A DNA stretch of 64,000 nt from JBCBKP01 sp038521625 (GTDB lineage Bacteria > Planctomycetota > Phycisphaerae > Phycisphaerales > UBA1924), in assembly GCA_038521625.1 (NCBI GenBank), contig JBCBKP010000001.1, positions 1 to 64,000 on the forward strand. The letters run 5' to 3'. The position numbers and the translations under genes were made by a program. This document shows, piece by piece, positions 36,402 to 44,650 of this stretch. The notes beneath the pieces were generated by a model that was not told the origin of the DNA, searched no databases, and saw only the letters and a program-made list of their open reading frames with translations. Each line of letters starts with the position of its first letter. Position 1 is the first letter of the stretch.

Positions 36402-37943
36402 TCAATCGGGCGGCGTGTCGGCTCCGGGTCCCGCGCTCTCGCGGCTTCCGTCGCCCGGCCCGTCGCCCGGACCATCTCCGGAGGAGCGCTTGCGGCGCCG
36501 TCGCCTGCGCTTCTTCTTGGGCGCCGCGTCGCCGTCACCGGAGGACTCGGGCCCTCTCGCGTGCGTCGGTGACTCGCCGGGGGACTCGGTGTCGGGCGCG
36601 GACCCGGTCTCGGCGCCGGCGGGCGTGTCGCCCGGCTTGCGACGCCGTCGGCGCCGGCGCTTCTTCTTCGGCGCGGCTGTCTCGTCGCCCGTCTCGGCGG
36701 GTGTGACGTCGGCATCGATGGGCGGCGCGTCGCTCTCGGCCGCCACGCCGGAAGCCGCCTCGTCCGTCTTGCGTTTGCGGCGGCGTTTGCGTTTTTTCTT
36801 TGTCGGCGCTGCTTCGAGGCCGTCGTCGGTCGCGATGGCGTCGTCGGTGGTCTCGGGGCGCTTCTTGCGACGAGGCCGCTCCTCGGCCGGATCGGGCTTC
36901 TTGGGCTCGGGCCGCAGCCCGGGCTCGGTCAGCTCCTCGACGGGGACGGCGACGCGTTCGTCGGAGTCATCGATCAGCACGAGCGCGAGCTGGGTGAGTA
37001 TCTGCGTGTCGAGCACGAGCCCGTCGCCGTGGGGCGTGCCGACGCGGGTCTTCTTCTTGGGCAGTCGCTTGCGGAGCTCGTCGTAGGTCTCGTCCTCGTA
37101 GCGGAGGCAGCACATCAGCCGCCCGCAGCGGCCCGAGATCTTGAGCGGGTCGAGGGTGGCCTTCTGGATCTTGGCCGAGCGCATCGAGACCGGCTTGAGG
37201 ACCTTGAGGAAGTTCTTGCAGCAGCAGTGCTGACCGCACCGCTCGTAATCGGCGGTGATGCGGGCCTCGTCGCGGGCGCCGACCATGCGGAGGTCGACGC
37301 GCTCGCGGTGGCGGGCGCTCAGCTCGCGCTGCAGGGCGCGCAGGTCGTGCCGCTGCTGCTCGGTCGTGTAGTAGTACGTGACGCGCTCGCCGCCGAGGAT
37401 CGGCTCGGCGTCGACGATCTTGATGTCCGGCGCGACGCGTCGGGCGACGTCCTTGGCGTGGCGTGCGAGCGCGTGCGCCGACTGCTCGAGGCGGGCCTGT
37501 TCGTCGAGGTCCTCGGGCGTCGCGACGCGGAGGACGCGCCCGTCGGTGAAGAAGGGGTAGTCGCGCCCGCCGGAGTTCTCGATGTAGTCGAGCATCTGCT
37601 TTCGCGTGACGCTCTTGGAGCATCCCGAGTTCGGGCAGGTGCTGGTGAGCATCTCGCCGAGCTCGGTGCCGCGGTGGGTCCGGACGACCATCTTCGAGCC
37701 GCAGCCGGGCTTGGCGTCGCCGTCGTACTTGTACTCGCCGACGAGCTTGAGCGCGCCGAAGCGCACGACGAGTGTCGTGGGGGCCTTCAGCCGCTCGTAG
37801 GTCTCGAGGTCCGAGGTGCTGAGGCGTTCGACCTCGCGCTCGGGGACGCCCGCGGCGCGCAGCGCCTCGGCCCGGCGGTCACGCTCAAGCTCGGCGACGT
37901 CGGCCTCGAACTGCGGAAGCGGGTGGATGGGCATCGGTGGCAT
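36402..37943 (-). CDS. PSP1-domain (YaaT-like) protein with polybasic C-terminal tail
   Basis: 513 residues. Residues about 55-325 match the PSP1/RicT (YaaT) family: VVRFGALKLVGEY, DLRMVGARDEARI, ERCGQHCCCKNFL, and the Cys signature SGRCGRLMCCLRYE. The Bacillus homologue acts with partners in competence, sporulation and RNA maturation, and binds Fe-S. An extra zinc-like pair CGSK...CPNSGC lies near residues 80-108. Residues 345-513 are unusual: acidic and Pro/Gly-rich linkers alternate with three basic blocks (KKKRKRRRKRK, KKKRRRRRRRK, KKKRRRRRRK), which suggests nucleic-acid binding. It is last in a run of minus-strand genes that includes three small exported proteins. Confidence 0.85.
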   Translation of the reverse strand: MPPMPIHPLPQFEADVAELERDRRAEALRAAGVPEREVERLSTSDLETYERLKAPTTLVVRFGALKLVGEYKYDGDAKPGCGSKMVVRTHRGTELGEMLTSTCPNSGCSKSVTRKQMLDYIENSGGRDYPFFTDGRVLRVATPEDLDEQARLEQSAHALARHAKDVARRVAPDIKIVDAEPILGGERVTYYYTTEQQRHDLRALQRELSARHRERVDLRMVGARDEARITADYERCGQHCCCKNFLKVLKPVSMRSAKIQKATLDPLKISGRCGRLMCCLRYEDETYDELRKRLPKKKTRVGTPHGDGLVLDTQILTQLALVLIDDSDERVAVPVEELTEPGLRPEPKKPDPAEERPRRKKRPETTDDAIATDDGLEAAPTKKKRKRRRKRKTDEAASGVAAESDAPPIDADVTPAETGDETAAPKKKRRRRRRRKPGDTPAGAETGSAPDTESPGESPTHARGPESSGDGDAAPKKKRRRRRRKRSSGDGPGDGPGDGSRESAGPGADTPPD

Positions 37944-37979
37944 CTCCGGGCCGGCGGCCCGGACTCGGATCGGCCCGCG

Positions 37980-38321
37980 TCAGTCGCCCAGCGCCGCGGC
38001 CCGCGCAGTCGAGAACAGCTCGGGCAGGCTCTGCCGCTCGAGCAGATCGATCTGGCGCGCGCTCCGCTCGCCGTAGATGTACAGCGTCTCGGTGCGGTCG
38101 TCGATGACCATCAGCACTTCGACGCTGCTGCCCGCGGCGACGGTCGCGGCCGAGTAGCCCTCGGACGAGACGGCGGCGCTGGCGTGGGCGGGCGAGCTCA
38201 GCAGGCCGGTGGCCTGCACGAGCACGAGGGCCGCGAGGACGACCGCGGAGACGGAGAGGCCGAGCACGGCGGCGCGCTGCGGGCTGTTCTGGGCGATGTC
38301 TGTGTTGCTTTGGTTGGTCAT
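37980..38321 (-). CDS. small membrane-anchored or secreted protein
   Basis: 113 residues. A hydrophobic segment (VLGLSVSAVVLAALVLVQATG) follows a short polar N-terminus. The mature part has EVLMVIDDRTETLYIYGE, a beta hairpin. The same strand-like pattern (TWIVDTANQELVSVRFLEG) occurs in the next gene upstream, so the two may be diverged paralogues. Family unknown. It is 36 bases before the PSP1 gene. Confidence 0.65.
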   Translation of the reverse strand: MTNQSNTDIAQNSPQRAAVLGLSVSAVVLAALVLVQATGLLSSPAHASAAVSSEGYSAATVAAGSSVEVLMVIDDRTETLYIYGERSARQIDLLERQSLPELFSTARAAALGD

Positions 38322-38338
38322 GGTGTGGTTTCCTCGGC

Positions 38339-38662
38339 TCAGCGGCCCGGCTCGGCGGTGAGATCGGCCTCGAGGTCGCGGTAGCCGATCCCCTCGAGGC
38401 GGCTGCCGCCCTCGAGGAATCGGACCGACACCAGCTCCTGGTTGGCGGTGTCGACGATCCAGGTCGCGTCGGCGCTGCCGGTGCGGATCTCGCCCCCGAT
38501 CACGAGGTACTTGCCGCGCGGGCGTTGCGTGCCGGGCTGGGCGAGCGCCTCGGGCGCCAGGCTGACAAGCCCGAACGCGGCGAGCAGCACGGCGTTGAGC
38601 GCGACCAGCGCGCGGACCGCCAGGCTCCGGGGCCGGCGGCGGGGATCGGTGTGCGTTGTCAT
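38339..38662 (-). CDS. small exported protein, possible paralogue of its neighbour
   Basis: 107 residues from ATG 38662. The signal peptide is LAVRALVALNAVLLAAFGLVSLAPEALAQ in nature, running to about residue 40. The short mature part includes GKYLVIGGEI, WIVDTANQELVSVRFL and GYRDLEADL. It lies 17 bases before the next small gene and 53 after the previous one. Function unknown. Confidence 0.65.
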   Translation of the reverse strand: MTTHTDPRRRPRSLAVRALVALNAVLLAAFGLVSLAPEALAQPGTQRPRGKYLVIGGEIRTGSADATWIVDTANQELVSVRFLEGGSRLEGIGYRDLEADLTAEPGR

Positions 38663-38715
38663 CAGGGTCTCCAAGGCGTGGCGGGGCGATCGGCCGGTCG
38701 CGGTGCGACCGGGCC

Positions 38716-38943
38716 TCAGTCCTGGTGCCCGCGCCGCGAGGGGATCAGCGACGCGCCGACCACCGCAGCGAAGCAAAGGACCACGATCACCCACGTCAGC
38801 GGGCTGCCGTCCAATTCGTCCGGCGGACGCGGGGGATCCACGCGCTGGGTCTGCTGGGCCGTCGCGGCGGTCGAGACGAGCATGGCGAGCAGGGCCACGC
38901 CCCAGGAGGCCAGGCGGCGGATCGGGCTTGACGGGGTCGGCAT
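38716..38943 (-). CDS. 75-residue exported single-TM protein
   Basis: A signal peptide (LASWGVALLAMLVSTAATAQ) is followed by a short polar Pro/Asp stretch and a C-terminal membrane helix (LTWVIVVLCFAAVVGASLI) ending RRGHQD. It is the first of three consecutive tiny envelope genes upstream of the PSP1 gene. No family is recognised; a small scaffold or regulator role is possible. Confidence 0.6.
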   Translation of the reverse strand: MPTPSSPIRRLASWGVALLAMLVSTAATAQQTQRVDPPRPPDELDGSPLTWVIVVLCFAAVVGASLIPSRRGHQD

Positions 38944-38970
38944 GGCGGGAGCGTATCGGTGGGCGGGCGA

Positions 38971-39552
38971 TCACTCAAGCCCGGCCCCCGACGCGGGCGC
39001 TGTGCCCGGCCCGAGGACGCCGGCGGCGGAGAGGGGGATCGAGACCCGCTCGAACTCCGCGTGGGGCACCGCGACCGTTCGCCAGCGGGGGCTCCGCGTC
39101 CGCATGCTGGCCCTGTACGCGGCCAGCGTGACGACGCGCGTCTGGTACCAGCGCCCGCGGTGCTCGAAGACGCCCTCGAAGAGCGCCGCGGCCGGCGGGC
39201 GGTCGCACCAGAACACGAACGCGAGCGCCGCCGTGTACGGCTCACCGAACAACCTTTCCCAAACTCCCAGCGATTCGACATCGGCGAGCGTGGTCCAGGC
39301 GTCGAATCGGGGCGGGGCCGGGGCTCCGGCTCGTTTGGGGGTGGGACGGGCCCGGAGCTTGCGCCCCTTGACCTCGATCAGCAGGTGCCGGCGGGGGCCG
39401 AAGAGGACGGCGTCGAACGACTTGAGCGTCGGGGGGTCTGTGGTGGTGGCCGAGCAGGCGCGGCGGGTCTCGTCGACGCCGAGGTGCGGCACGCCGAGGG
39501 CTCTGAGCCACGCGGCCAGCGCGTCCTCGTAATGGCGTCGGGCCTCGGCCAT
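38971..39552 (-). CDS. HYExAFE-family protein (nuclease-like fold)
   Basis: 193 residues. The N-terminal HYEDALAAWLRALGVPHLGVDE matches the planctomycete HYExAFE family (here HYEDALA). Then come LKSFDAVLF and LLIEVKGRKL, an arrangement D-x(n)-E-V-K like the PD-(D/E)XK nuclease core, and WTTLADVESLGVWERLFG. No member has a proven role that I know of. It lies between the MlaD-like gene (53 bases away) and the small exported genes. The basic linker RARPTPKRAGAPAPPRF is a local insert. Confidence 0.75.
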   Translation of the reverse strand: MAEARRHYEDALAAWLRALGVPHLGVDETRRACSATTTDPPTLKSFDAVLFGPRRHLLIEVKGRKLRARPTPKRAGAPAPPRFDAWTTLADVESLGVWERLFGEPYTAALAFVFWCDRPPAAALFEGVFEHRGRWYQTRVVTLAAYRASMRTRSPRWRTVAVPHAEFERVSIPLSAAGVLGPGTAPASGAGLE

Positions 39553-39605
39553 CGACCGAGGATATCGATTTGTACGGGTTGTGTCAGCGTTCGGTCGCGC
39601 GGGAA

Positions 39606-40916
39606 CTACTGGCGGGCGGCGAAGAGGTCGAGCAGCTCTTGCTCGCGTTCGGCGTAGAGCTCGAAGGACCGCTCGAGCTGGGCCCGCAGCGCGGCGATCT
39701 GCTCGGGCGAGCCGGCGCCCTCGCGTCCGTCGGCGATGGCACTGATCGAGGCGTCGAGCGCCTCGCTGGAGGCGCGGAGATCGCTGACCGCGCGGGCGTA
39801 GGCGCGGGCGGCGTTGTAGAGGATCTCCTCGCCGAGCTCCTTGTTGCCGGGTCGCTGGAGAAGACGCCAGGGCGCGGCCCGGACCTCGTCGAAGAACAGG
39901 ACGGCCTGGTCGGAGACGAGTCGCACGTTCGCGAGCGTGCGCCGGAGCTGGGGCGACTGCTCGGTGATCAGCTCGCGGATGTCCTCGCCGGCCTCGTTGT
40001 AGGTCGCCAGGGTCAGGCGCCCTTCCTGGATCAGGCTCTCGAACTCGTCGATGGTCTCGCCGTCGAATCGGGCGGTCACGGATTCGACGTTCTCGAGCGT
40101 CCGCGTGACTCGGTCGCGGTTCTCGTTGAGCAGGTCGCGCGCGTCGGTGACGAGGCCCTCGGCCTGCTCGGTCGCGCCGGGCAGCTGCTCGTTGACGAAC
40201 CTGTCGGCGCCGTCGAGCGTGCTCTGCAGCGTGACGAGCGGCTCGTAGCTGCGGTCACGGATGGCGACCGAGACGTCGCGGAAGGCCTCGACGGTCTCGC
40301 GGAGCGAGCCCGAGGTTGGCTCGGCGTCCTCGGCGAACGCGCCGGCGATCCGGCGGAAGTCGGCGACGCCGGCGTTGGCGTTGTCGAGGATCTCCTTGAT
40401 GGCGTCGATCTGCTCGGGGCCGAGGCCGGCCTGGGCGAGCAGCGCCGGGGCCGAGGAGCCCTCGATCACGCCGTCCTCGGGCACGAGCTGCGGGGCGGGG
40501 GCGGAGGAGATGGCGTCGGGGTTGGCGCGGGCGGGCCCGCCGACGTGCGAGATGCTGATCGAGCTGAGCGAGCCGAGCAGCGGCTGCGAGACGGCGATGT
40601 CGGCGTTGTCGTAGAGCACGAGCGAGCCGCGGACGAGCAGCTCGACCTCGATCGCCTGGGCGACGCGGAGGTCGTCCTCGGAGAAGACTGTGGAGATCCG
40701 CCCGACGCGTCCGATCGGCTGCCCGCCGAGCAGGACCGGCGAGCCGGACTTGATGCCCGGGGCACCCTGCTCGACCGGGAAGCGGACGAAGTAGCGGTCC
40801 GACGGTGTGAGGCGCTCGGTGAAGTCGGAGAACAGGAACGTGAGGAAGACTGCGAGCGTCAGCCCGACGATGAGGAAGAGTCCGGCGACGATGTTGTTCC
40901 GGCGGCTGGTTTCCAT
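39606..40916 (-). CDS. MCE/MlaD-domain substrate-binding protein
   Basis: 436 residues. An N-terminal anchor (VAGLFLIVGLTLAVFLTFL) is followed by an MCE domain (about 40-145) with the family signature GIKSGSPVLLGGQPIGRV. Next is a long helical region (about 180-430) with many charged heptads. MCE proteins form periplasmic hexamers that carry lipids between inner and outer membrane as part of Mla/Mce ABC systems. The ATPase gene lies 36 bases upstream. The permease (MlaE) is not in the window, so the system is split. Confidence 0.87.
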   Translation of the reverse strand: METSRRNNIVAGLFLIVGLTLAVFLTFLFSDFTERLTPSDRYFVRFPVEQGAPGIKSGSPVLLGGQPIGRVGRISTVFSEDDLRVAQAIEVELLVRGSLVLYDNADIAVSQPLLGSLSSISISHVGGPARANPDAISSAPAPQLVPEDGVIEGSSAPALLAQAGLGPEQIDAIKEILDNANAGVADFRRIAGAFAEDAEPTSGSLRETVEAFRDVSVAIRDRSYEPLVTLQSTLDGADRFVNEQLPGATEQAEGLVTDARDLLNENRDRVTRTLENVESVTARFDGETIDEFESLIQEGRLTLATYNEAGEDIRELITEQSPQLRRTLANVRLVSDQAVLFFDEVRAAPWRLLQRPGNKELGEEILYNAARAYARAVSDLRASSEALDASISAIADGREGAGSPEQIAALRAQLERSFELYAEREQELLDLFAARQ

Positions 40917-40952
40917 GGTCTGCTCTTGGATCTTCCTTCGTCGGGCGGCTGC

Positions 40953-41870
40953 TCAGCCCCGCGTGGCCTGCACGCTCGGCGTCGATGGGATGGCGGGCGA
41001 GGGCCCGAAGAGGGCCTCGCCGTAGGCGCCCGCGTCGCGGCGCGCGCTGAGCGGGCCGTTGGGGTCGCCGCGCAGGAACTGTCTGATCAGGCGCTCGCGC
41101 TCGCTGCGCAGCGCGGCTTCCTCGTCGGGGAGGTCGCGGAGCTGCTCGAACCAATGCCGCGACTCGACGGCGAGGATCTTGCCCTTGTCGAGCATCGCCA
41201 TTCGGTCGGCGATGGTGAAGGCCGAGTCCATCTCGTGGGTCACGACGACGCTCGTCACGCCGAGCTTGTGGCTGAGGTCGTTGATCAGCATGTCGATCTG
41301 GGCGCTGGTGACCGGGTCGAGCCCGGCGGAGGGCTCGTCGTAGAACAGGATCTGCGGGTCGAGCGAGAGCGCGCGGGCCAGGCCTGCTCGCTTCTTCATG
41401 CCGCCCGAGATCTGCGAGGGGTACTTGTGCGCGTGCTCGCGCAGCCCCACGAGCTCGAGCTTGATCTGCACCTGGATGTCGATGATCTCGGGATCGAGAT
41501 CGGTGTGCTCGCTGACCGGCAGCGAGATGTTCTCGGCCAGCGTCATCGAGTTGAACAGGGCCCCGGACTGGAAGAGGATGCCGAACTTCTGGCGCACGGC
41601 GTTCATCTGGTCTTCGTTCATCGTGCAGATATTCGAGCCGAACAGCTCGATCGTGCCCGCGGTCGGCTTCAGCGACCCGATCATCAGACGCAGCAGCGTC
41701 GACTTCCCGGAGCCCGAGCCGCCCATGATGACCATGGTCTCGCCGCTCAGGACGTCGAGGTTGACGTCCTGGAGCACGGTCTGCTTGCCGAAGACCTTCT
41801 TGACGCCCCGGCAGCTGATCACCGCGTTCTCGGCGGGGGGATCGGTCGGGCTCGTCTGGGTCGTGCTCAT
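40953..41870 (-). CDS. ABC transporter ATPase, MlaF type
   Basis: 305 residues. Walker A is GGSGSGKST (about residue 50), followed by a Q-loop LFQSGALFNSMT. The signature is ISGGMKKRAGLARAL, Walker B is ILFYDEPSAGLDP, and the switch His is in VTHEMDSAF. The LFNSMTLAENI and MKKRAGLARA forms are typical of MlaF/Mkl lipid-transport ATPases. It pairs with the downstream MCE gene. The last 45 residues are a Pro/Ser-rich extension beyond the usual end. Confidence 0.9.
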   Translation of the reverse strand: MSTTQTSPTDPPAENAVISCRGVKKVFGKQTVLQDVNLDVLSGETMVIMGGSGSGKSTLLRLMIGSLKPTAGTIELFGSNICTMNEDQMNAVRQKFGILFQSGALFNSMTLAENISLPVSEHTDLDPEIIDIQVQIKLELVGLREHAHKYPSQISGGMKKRAGLARALSLDPQILFYDEPSAGLDPVTSAQIDMLINDLSHKLGVTSVVVTHEMDSAFTIADRMAMLDKGKILAVESRHWFEQLRDLPDEEAALRSERERLIRQFLRGDPNGPLSARRDAGAYGEALFGPSPAIPSTPSVQATRG

Positions 41871-41887
41871 CGGTTCCGGCGGTGGGC

Positions 41888-42739
41888 TCAGGGGGTGTCG
41901 GGGTCCTCGGCGGGCGGGTCCTGCGCCGCCGCGGGCTCTTCTTCGGCCGGGTCGGGCGGCGGGCTTTGCGATGGCGGCGGCGCGATGCCCTGCGTGCCCG
42001 GCTGCGGCGGCGTGACCAGCCAGAGCACGGTGCCGTCGGCGAGCTGCGCGCCGATGTTGTACAGCGGCGGGCTGCCGGCGGGCGTCGGGCCCTGGTTCTG
42101 CACGTCGAGCAGGTAGACGACGGCCACGCTCGTGCCGCCGAAGTCCACCGCGCCCGGGATCGCCGGATACGACGCGTAGAGCCGCTGGGCCTCGGCGATC
42201 GTCGGCGGGCCCTGCTGCGAGCCCTGGCTGGCCGCGTTCTCGAACGACTCGCCGATCTGGCCGAAGAAGTCGAAGACCCCCTGCGGGTAGCTCACGAAGG
42301 CCCCGTAGTCCGCCTCGATCCGGTCACCGAACTCGATAATCTGGATGTCGGTCACGGCCCCGGAGGCGTTCTGGCCCAGGTAGCCGCGGGCTGTCTGCGC
42401 GTCGTCGTTCGCGGCTGCCTCGAAGAAGCCGCCGAGCTGGCTGACGACCCTGGTCCCCTGCGCCACGGTGAAGATCAGGCCGCCCCAGGCGATCGAGATC
42501 AGCAGGCTGATGATCACGCCCGCGATCGCCAGCCCCTTGCCGCCGATGCGTCCCTGCGAGGCGCCGATCCCGATCAGCGCGACGATGCCGAGCACCAGGC
42601 CGAGCACGCTCAGCCCCGGAATGCAGCAGATCAGCGAGCAGACGAGCGAGCAGATGGCGAGGATGCTGGTGCGATCGGGCTCGGGCTGCATCACCCCGTA
42701 GCCCTGCTCGCCGATGCTCGCGTAGGGGTTCTCGGTCAT
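41888..42739 (-). CDS. DUF4190-like membrane protein with Pro-rich tail
   Basis: 283 residues from ATG 42739. Two close membrane helices (LAICSLVCSLICCIPGLSVL and the region around GKGLAIAGVIISLLISIAW) joined by LVLGIVALIGIG match the DUF4190-type two-helix unit. A roughly 150-residue soluble domain follows, ending in a Pro/Ala/Glu-rich tail (PPPSQSPPPDPAEEEP). The function is unknown. It sits 17 bases before the MlaF-like gene, so it could be an accessory of the lipid transporter, an inference from distance only. Confidence 0.7.
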   Translation of the reverse strand: MTENPYASIGEQGYGVMQPEPDRTSILAICSLVCSLICCIPGLSVLGLVLGIVALIGIGASQGRIGGKGLAIAGVIISLLISIAWGGLIFTVAQGTRVVSQLGGFFEAAANDDAQTARGYLGQNASGAVTDIQIIEFGDRIEADYGAFVSYPQGVFDFFGQIGESFENAASQGSQQGPPTIAEAQRLYASYPAIPGAVDFGGTSVAVVYLLDVQNQGPTPAGSPPLYNIGAQLADGTVLWLVTPPQPGTQGIAPPPSQSPPPDPAEEEPAAAQDPPAEDPDTP

Positions 42740-42758
42740 GACCGGACTGTACACGAAC

Positions 42759-42777
42759 GCCCCGCGCCGGGCGGGGC
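42759..42777 (-). terminator. hairpin directly after cysteine desulfurase stop
   Basis: Perfect 7-bp stem GCCCCGC/GCGGGGC with a 5-base loop, beginning at the base after the cysteine desulfurase stop codon on the minus strand. There is no T-run. It separates that gene from the DUF4190-like gene 38 bases on. Confidence 0.45.
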
Positions 42778-43923
42778 CTACGCGAGCCGGGCGATCGCCC
42801 GGACGCTCTCGCCGACGATCCCCGCCGCCGTCTCGATCTCGCCCGCCGTTGTCTCGCGCGACAGGCTGAATCGGACCGAGCCGTGGGCGACGCGGGGCTC
42901 GACGCCCATCGCCAGCAGCACCGGGCTCGGCTCGAGCGACCCCGAGCTGCACGCAGCCCCCGCCGAAGCGCACAGCCCGCGCTCCGACATCGCGAGCAGC
43001 AGCGCCTCGGCCTCGAGCCCCGGGAAGCCGATGTTGCTCGTGTTCCAGAGGCGCGCGTGCTCACGCCCGTTGACGACCGCGTCCCCGGCCGCTGCCAGCA
43101 CGAGCGACTCGAACCGATCGCGCAGCGCCCGCCCGCTCTCGATCTGCTCGGGCCGCTCGAGCCACTCGGACGCGAGCCGCGCGGCCTCGCCGGCGCCGGC
43201 GATCCCGGGCACGTTCTCGGTGCCGGCGCGCCGGCCGAGCTCTTGAGCCCCGTGCAGGACCGGGCGCAGCCGCGTCCCGCGCCGGATCCAGAGGGCGCCG
43301 ACCCCCTTCGGCCCGTGGAGCTTGTGGGCGCTGCACGTCAGCAGATCGCAGGGCGGTCCGCCGGCGATCGGCATCTTTCCGACCCACTGGGTCGCGTCGC
43401 AGTGGAACGCGACGCCGTGCTCCCGGCAGGTCTCGTGGACCCGTTCGACCGGCTGGATCACGCCGGTCTCGTTGTTGGCCCACTGCACGCTGACGACCGC
43501 GACGTCGCCCGGCGCGAGCAAATCCGAGAGCGCCGCGTGATCGACCAGCCCGCCCGCCAGCAGCGGCAGGCGCCGGACCTCGATCCCGGTGCGTTCGAGC
43601 GCCTCCGCCAGATCCCGCACGGCGGCGTGCTCGGCGTCGTCGGTCACGATCACCCGGCGCCCGCTGGCGTCCAGGCGTCCGCGGATCGCCAGGTCGATCG
43701 ACTCGGTCCCCGAGCCGGTGAGGACGACTTCCTTCGCCTTGACGCCCAGCAGCCCCGCCAGCTTCTCGCGCGCGAGCTCGACGACCCGGCGTGCCGCCTG
43801 CCCGGGCCGGTGGACGCTGGACGGGTTCGCCCAGTGGACTTCGAGCGCGTCGCCGACGGCGCGGACCACCTCGGGCGCGGGCTTGGTCGTCGCGTTGCTG
43901 TCGAGGTAGATCGTCTCGGGCAC
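42778..43923 (-). CDS. cysteine desulfurase (NifS/IscS family)
   Basis: 381-residue PLP enzyme that takes sulfur from cysteine for Fe-S clusters and thiolated tRNAs. Motifs: YLDSNATTKP at the start, NPSSVHRPGQ, the PLP-binding lysine in SAHKLHGPKGVGAL, RAGTENVPG, and the persulfide Cys in AACSSGS. The short spacing of that loop puts it nearer NifS/IscS than SufS. No IscU/IscA neighbours are seen. It is bounded by the TetR gene upstream (20 bases) and a hairpin downstream. Confidence 0.93.
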   Translation of the reverse strand: MPETIYLDSNATTKPAPEVVRAVGDALEVHWANPSSVHRPGQAARRVVELAREKLAGLLGVKAKEVVLTGSGTESIDLAIRGRLDASGRRVIVTDDAEHAAVRDLAEALERTGIEVRRLPLLAGGLVDHAALSDLLAPGDVAVVSVQWANNETGVIQPVERVHETCREHGVAFHCDATQWVGKMPIAGGPPCDLLTCSAHKLHGPKGVGALWIRRGTRLRPVLHGAQELGRRAGTENVPGIAGAGEAARLASEWLERPEQIESGRALRDRFESLVLAAAGDAVVNGREHARLWNTSNIGFPGLEAEALLLAMSERGLCASAGAACSSGSLEPSPVLLAMGVEPRVAHGSVRFSLSRETTAGEIETAAGIVGESVRAIARLA

Positions 43924-43943
43924 CGGCGAACGCTAGGTGTTCC

Positions 43944-44591
43944 CTAGCCGGCTGCGTCGGCGGGGTCGCCGCTGGACGGATCCCGCAGGTGAGGGAGCGG
44001 CGAGGCGATCATCGCGGTCGCGATCACCTCCTGCACGTGCGTGCCGTCGGCGCCGCGCCCGTGGCCCTGGATCTCCATCGCGGAGCAGACGCCGTACCCG
44101 AGCCCGAGGTCGATCAGCAGCCACGCGAGGACGTCGGGGGCGAACCGCTTGGGCACCTGGCCGGCGTCCTGGGCGGTCTGGAGGGCGTCGGCGAGGAAGC
44201 GGTGAACACCGCGCAGGTGGTCGTCGACGGCCTTGTGGATCGCTTCGTCGTCGGACTCGCTGATCGCCTGCAGGAAGACCCGGTAGGCCGCGCGCCCCTT
44301 TGGCTGGACCATCGGGTTGTCGCCGAAGAGCCGCTTGAGGCGGTCGGCGGGGTCGGAGGCGCCGGCGATGTGCTCGCGCCAGCCCTCGAGCGTCTCCTCG
44401 CCGGTCCGCTCGATCAGCGCCACGAACAGGTCGCGTTTGCTCTTGAAGTGCCTGTAGATGATCGGCTCGGTCACGCCGGCGGCCTTGGCGAGCTGAGAGG
44501 TGGTCGCGCGGGCGTAGCCCTGCTGGGCGAACAGCTCGGCGGCGGTGTCGAGGAGTTGCTCTCGCCGCTGCGCGGCCGGCATCCGGCTCAT
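43944..44591 (-). CDS. TetR/AcrR-family transcriptional regulator
   Basis: 215 residues from ATG 44591. The HTH (about 10-55) reads REQLLDTAAELFAQQGYARATTSQLAKAAGVTEPIIYRHFKSKRDLF in outline, with the classic YRHF recognition end. The ligand domain follows. Just upstream of the start are two identical 15-bp elements (44601-44615, 44622-44636), a plausible auto-operator. The regulated partner is unknown. The RND operon at 2-6 kb is far away and is only a speculative target. Confidence 0.88.
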   Translation of the reverse strand: MSRMPAAQRREQLLDTAAELFAQQGYARATTSQLAKAAGVTEPIIYRHFKSKRDLFVALIERTGEETLEGWREHIAGASDPADRLKRLFGDNPMVQPKGRAAYRVFLQAISESDDEAIHKAVDDHLRGVHRFLADALQTAQDAGQVPKRFAPDVLAWLLIDLGLGYGVCSAMEIQGHGRGADGTHVQEVIATAMIASPLPHLRDPSSGDPADAAG

Positions 44592-44600
44592 GGTTGCCCC

Positions 44601-44636
44601 TGCGGCGCGCCGGATGACCCTTGCGGCGCGCCGGAT
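44601..44636. promoter_or_regulatory. tandem 15-bp direct repeat with palindromic cores, candidate TetR operator
   Basis: TGCGGCGCGCCGGAT occurs at 44601-44615 and 44622-44636, exactly 21 bp apart (two helical turns). Each contains the perfect palindrome CGGCGCGCCG. The pair sits 10-45 bases upstream of the TetR-type gene's start. Confidence 0.5.
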
Positions 44637-44650
44637 CGCGTCTTCTGACC

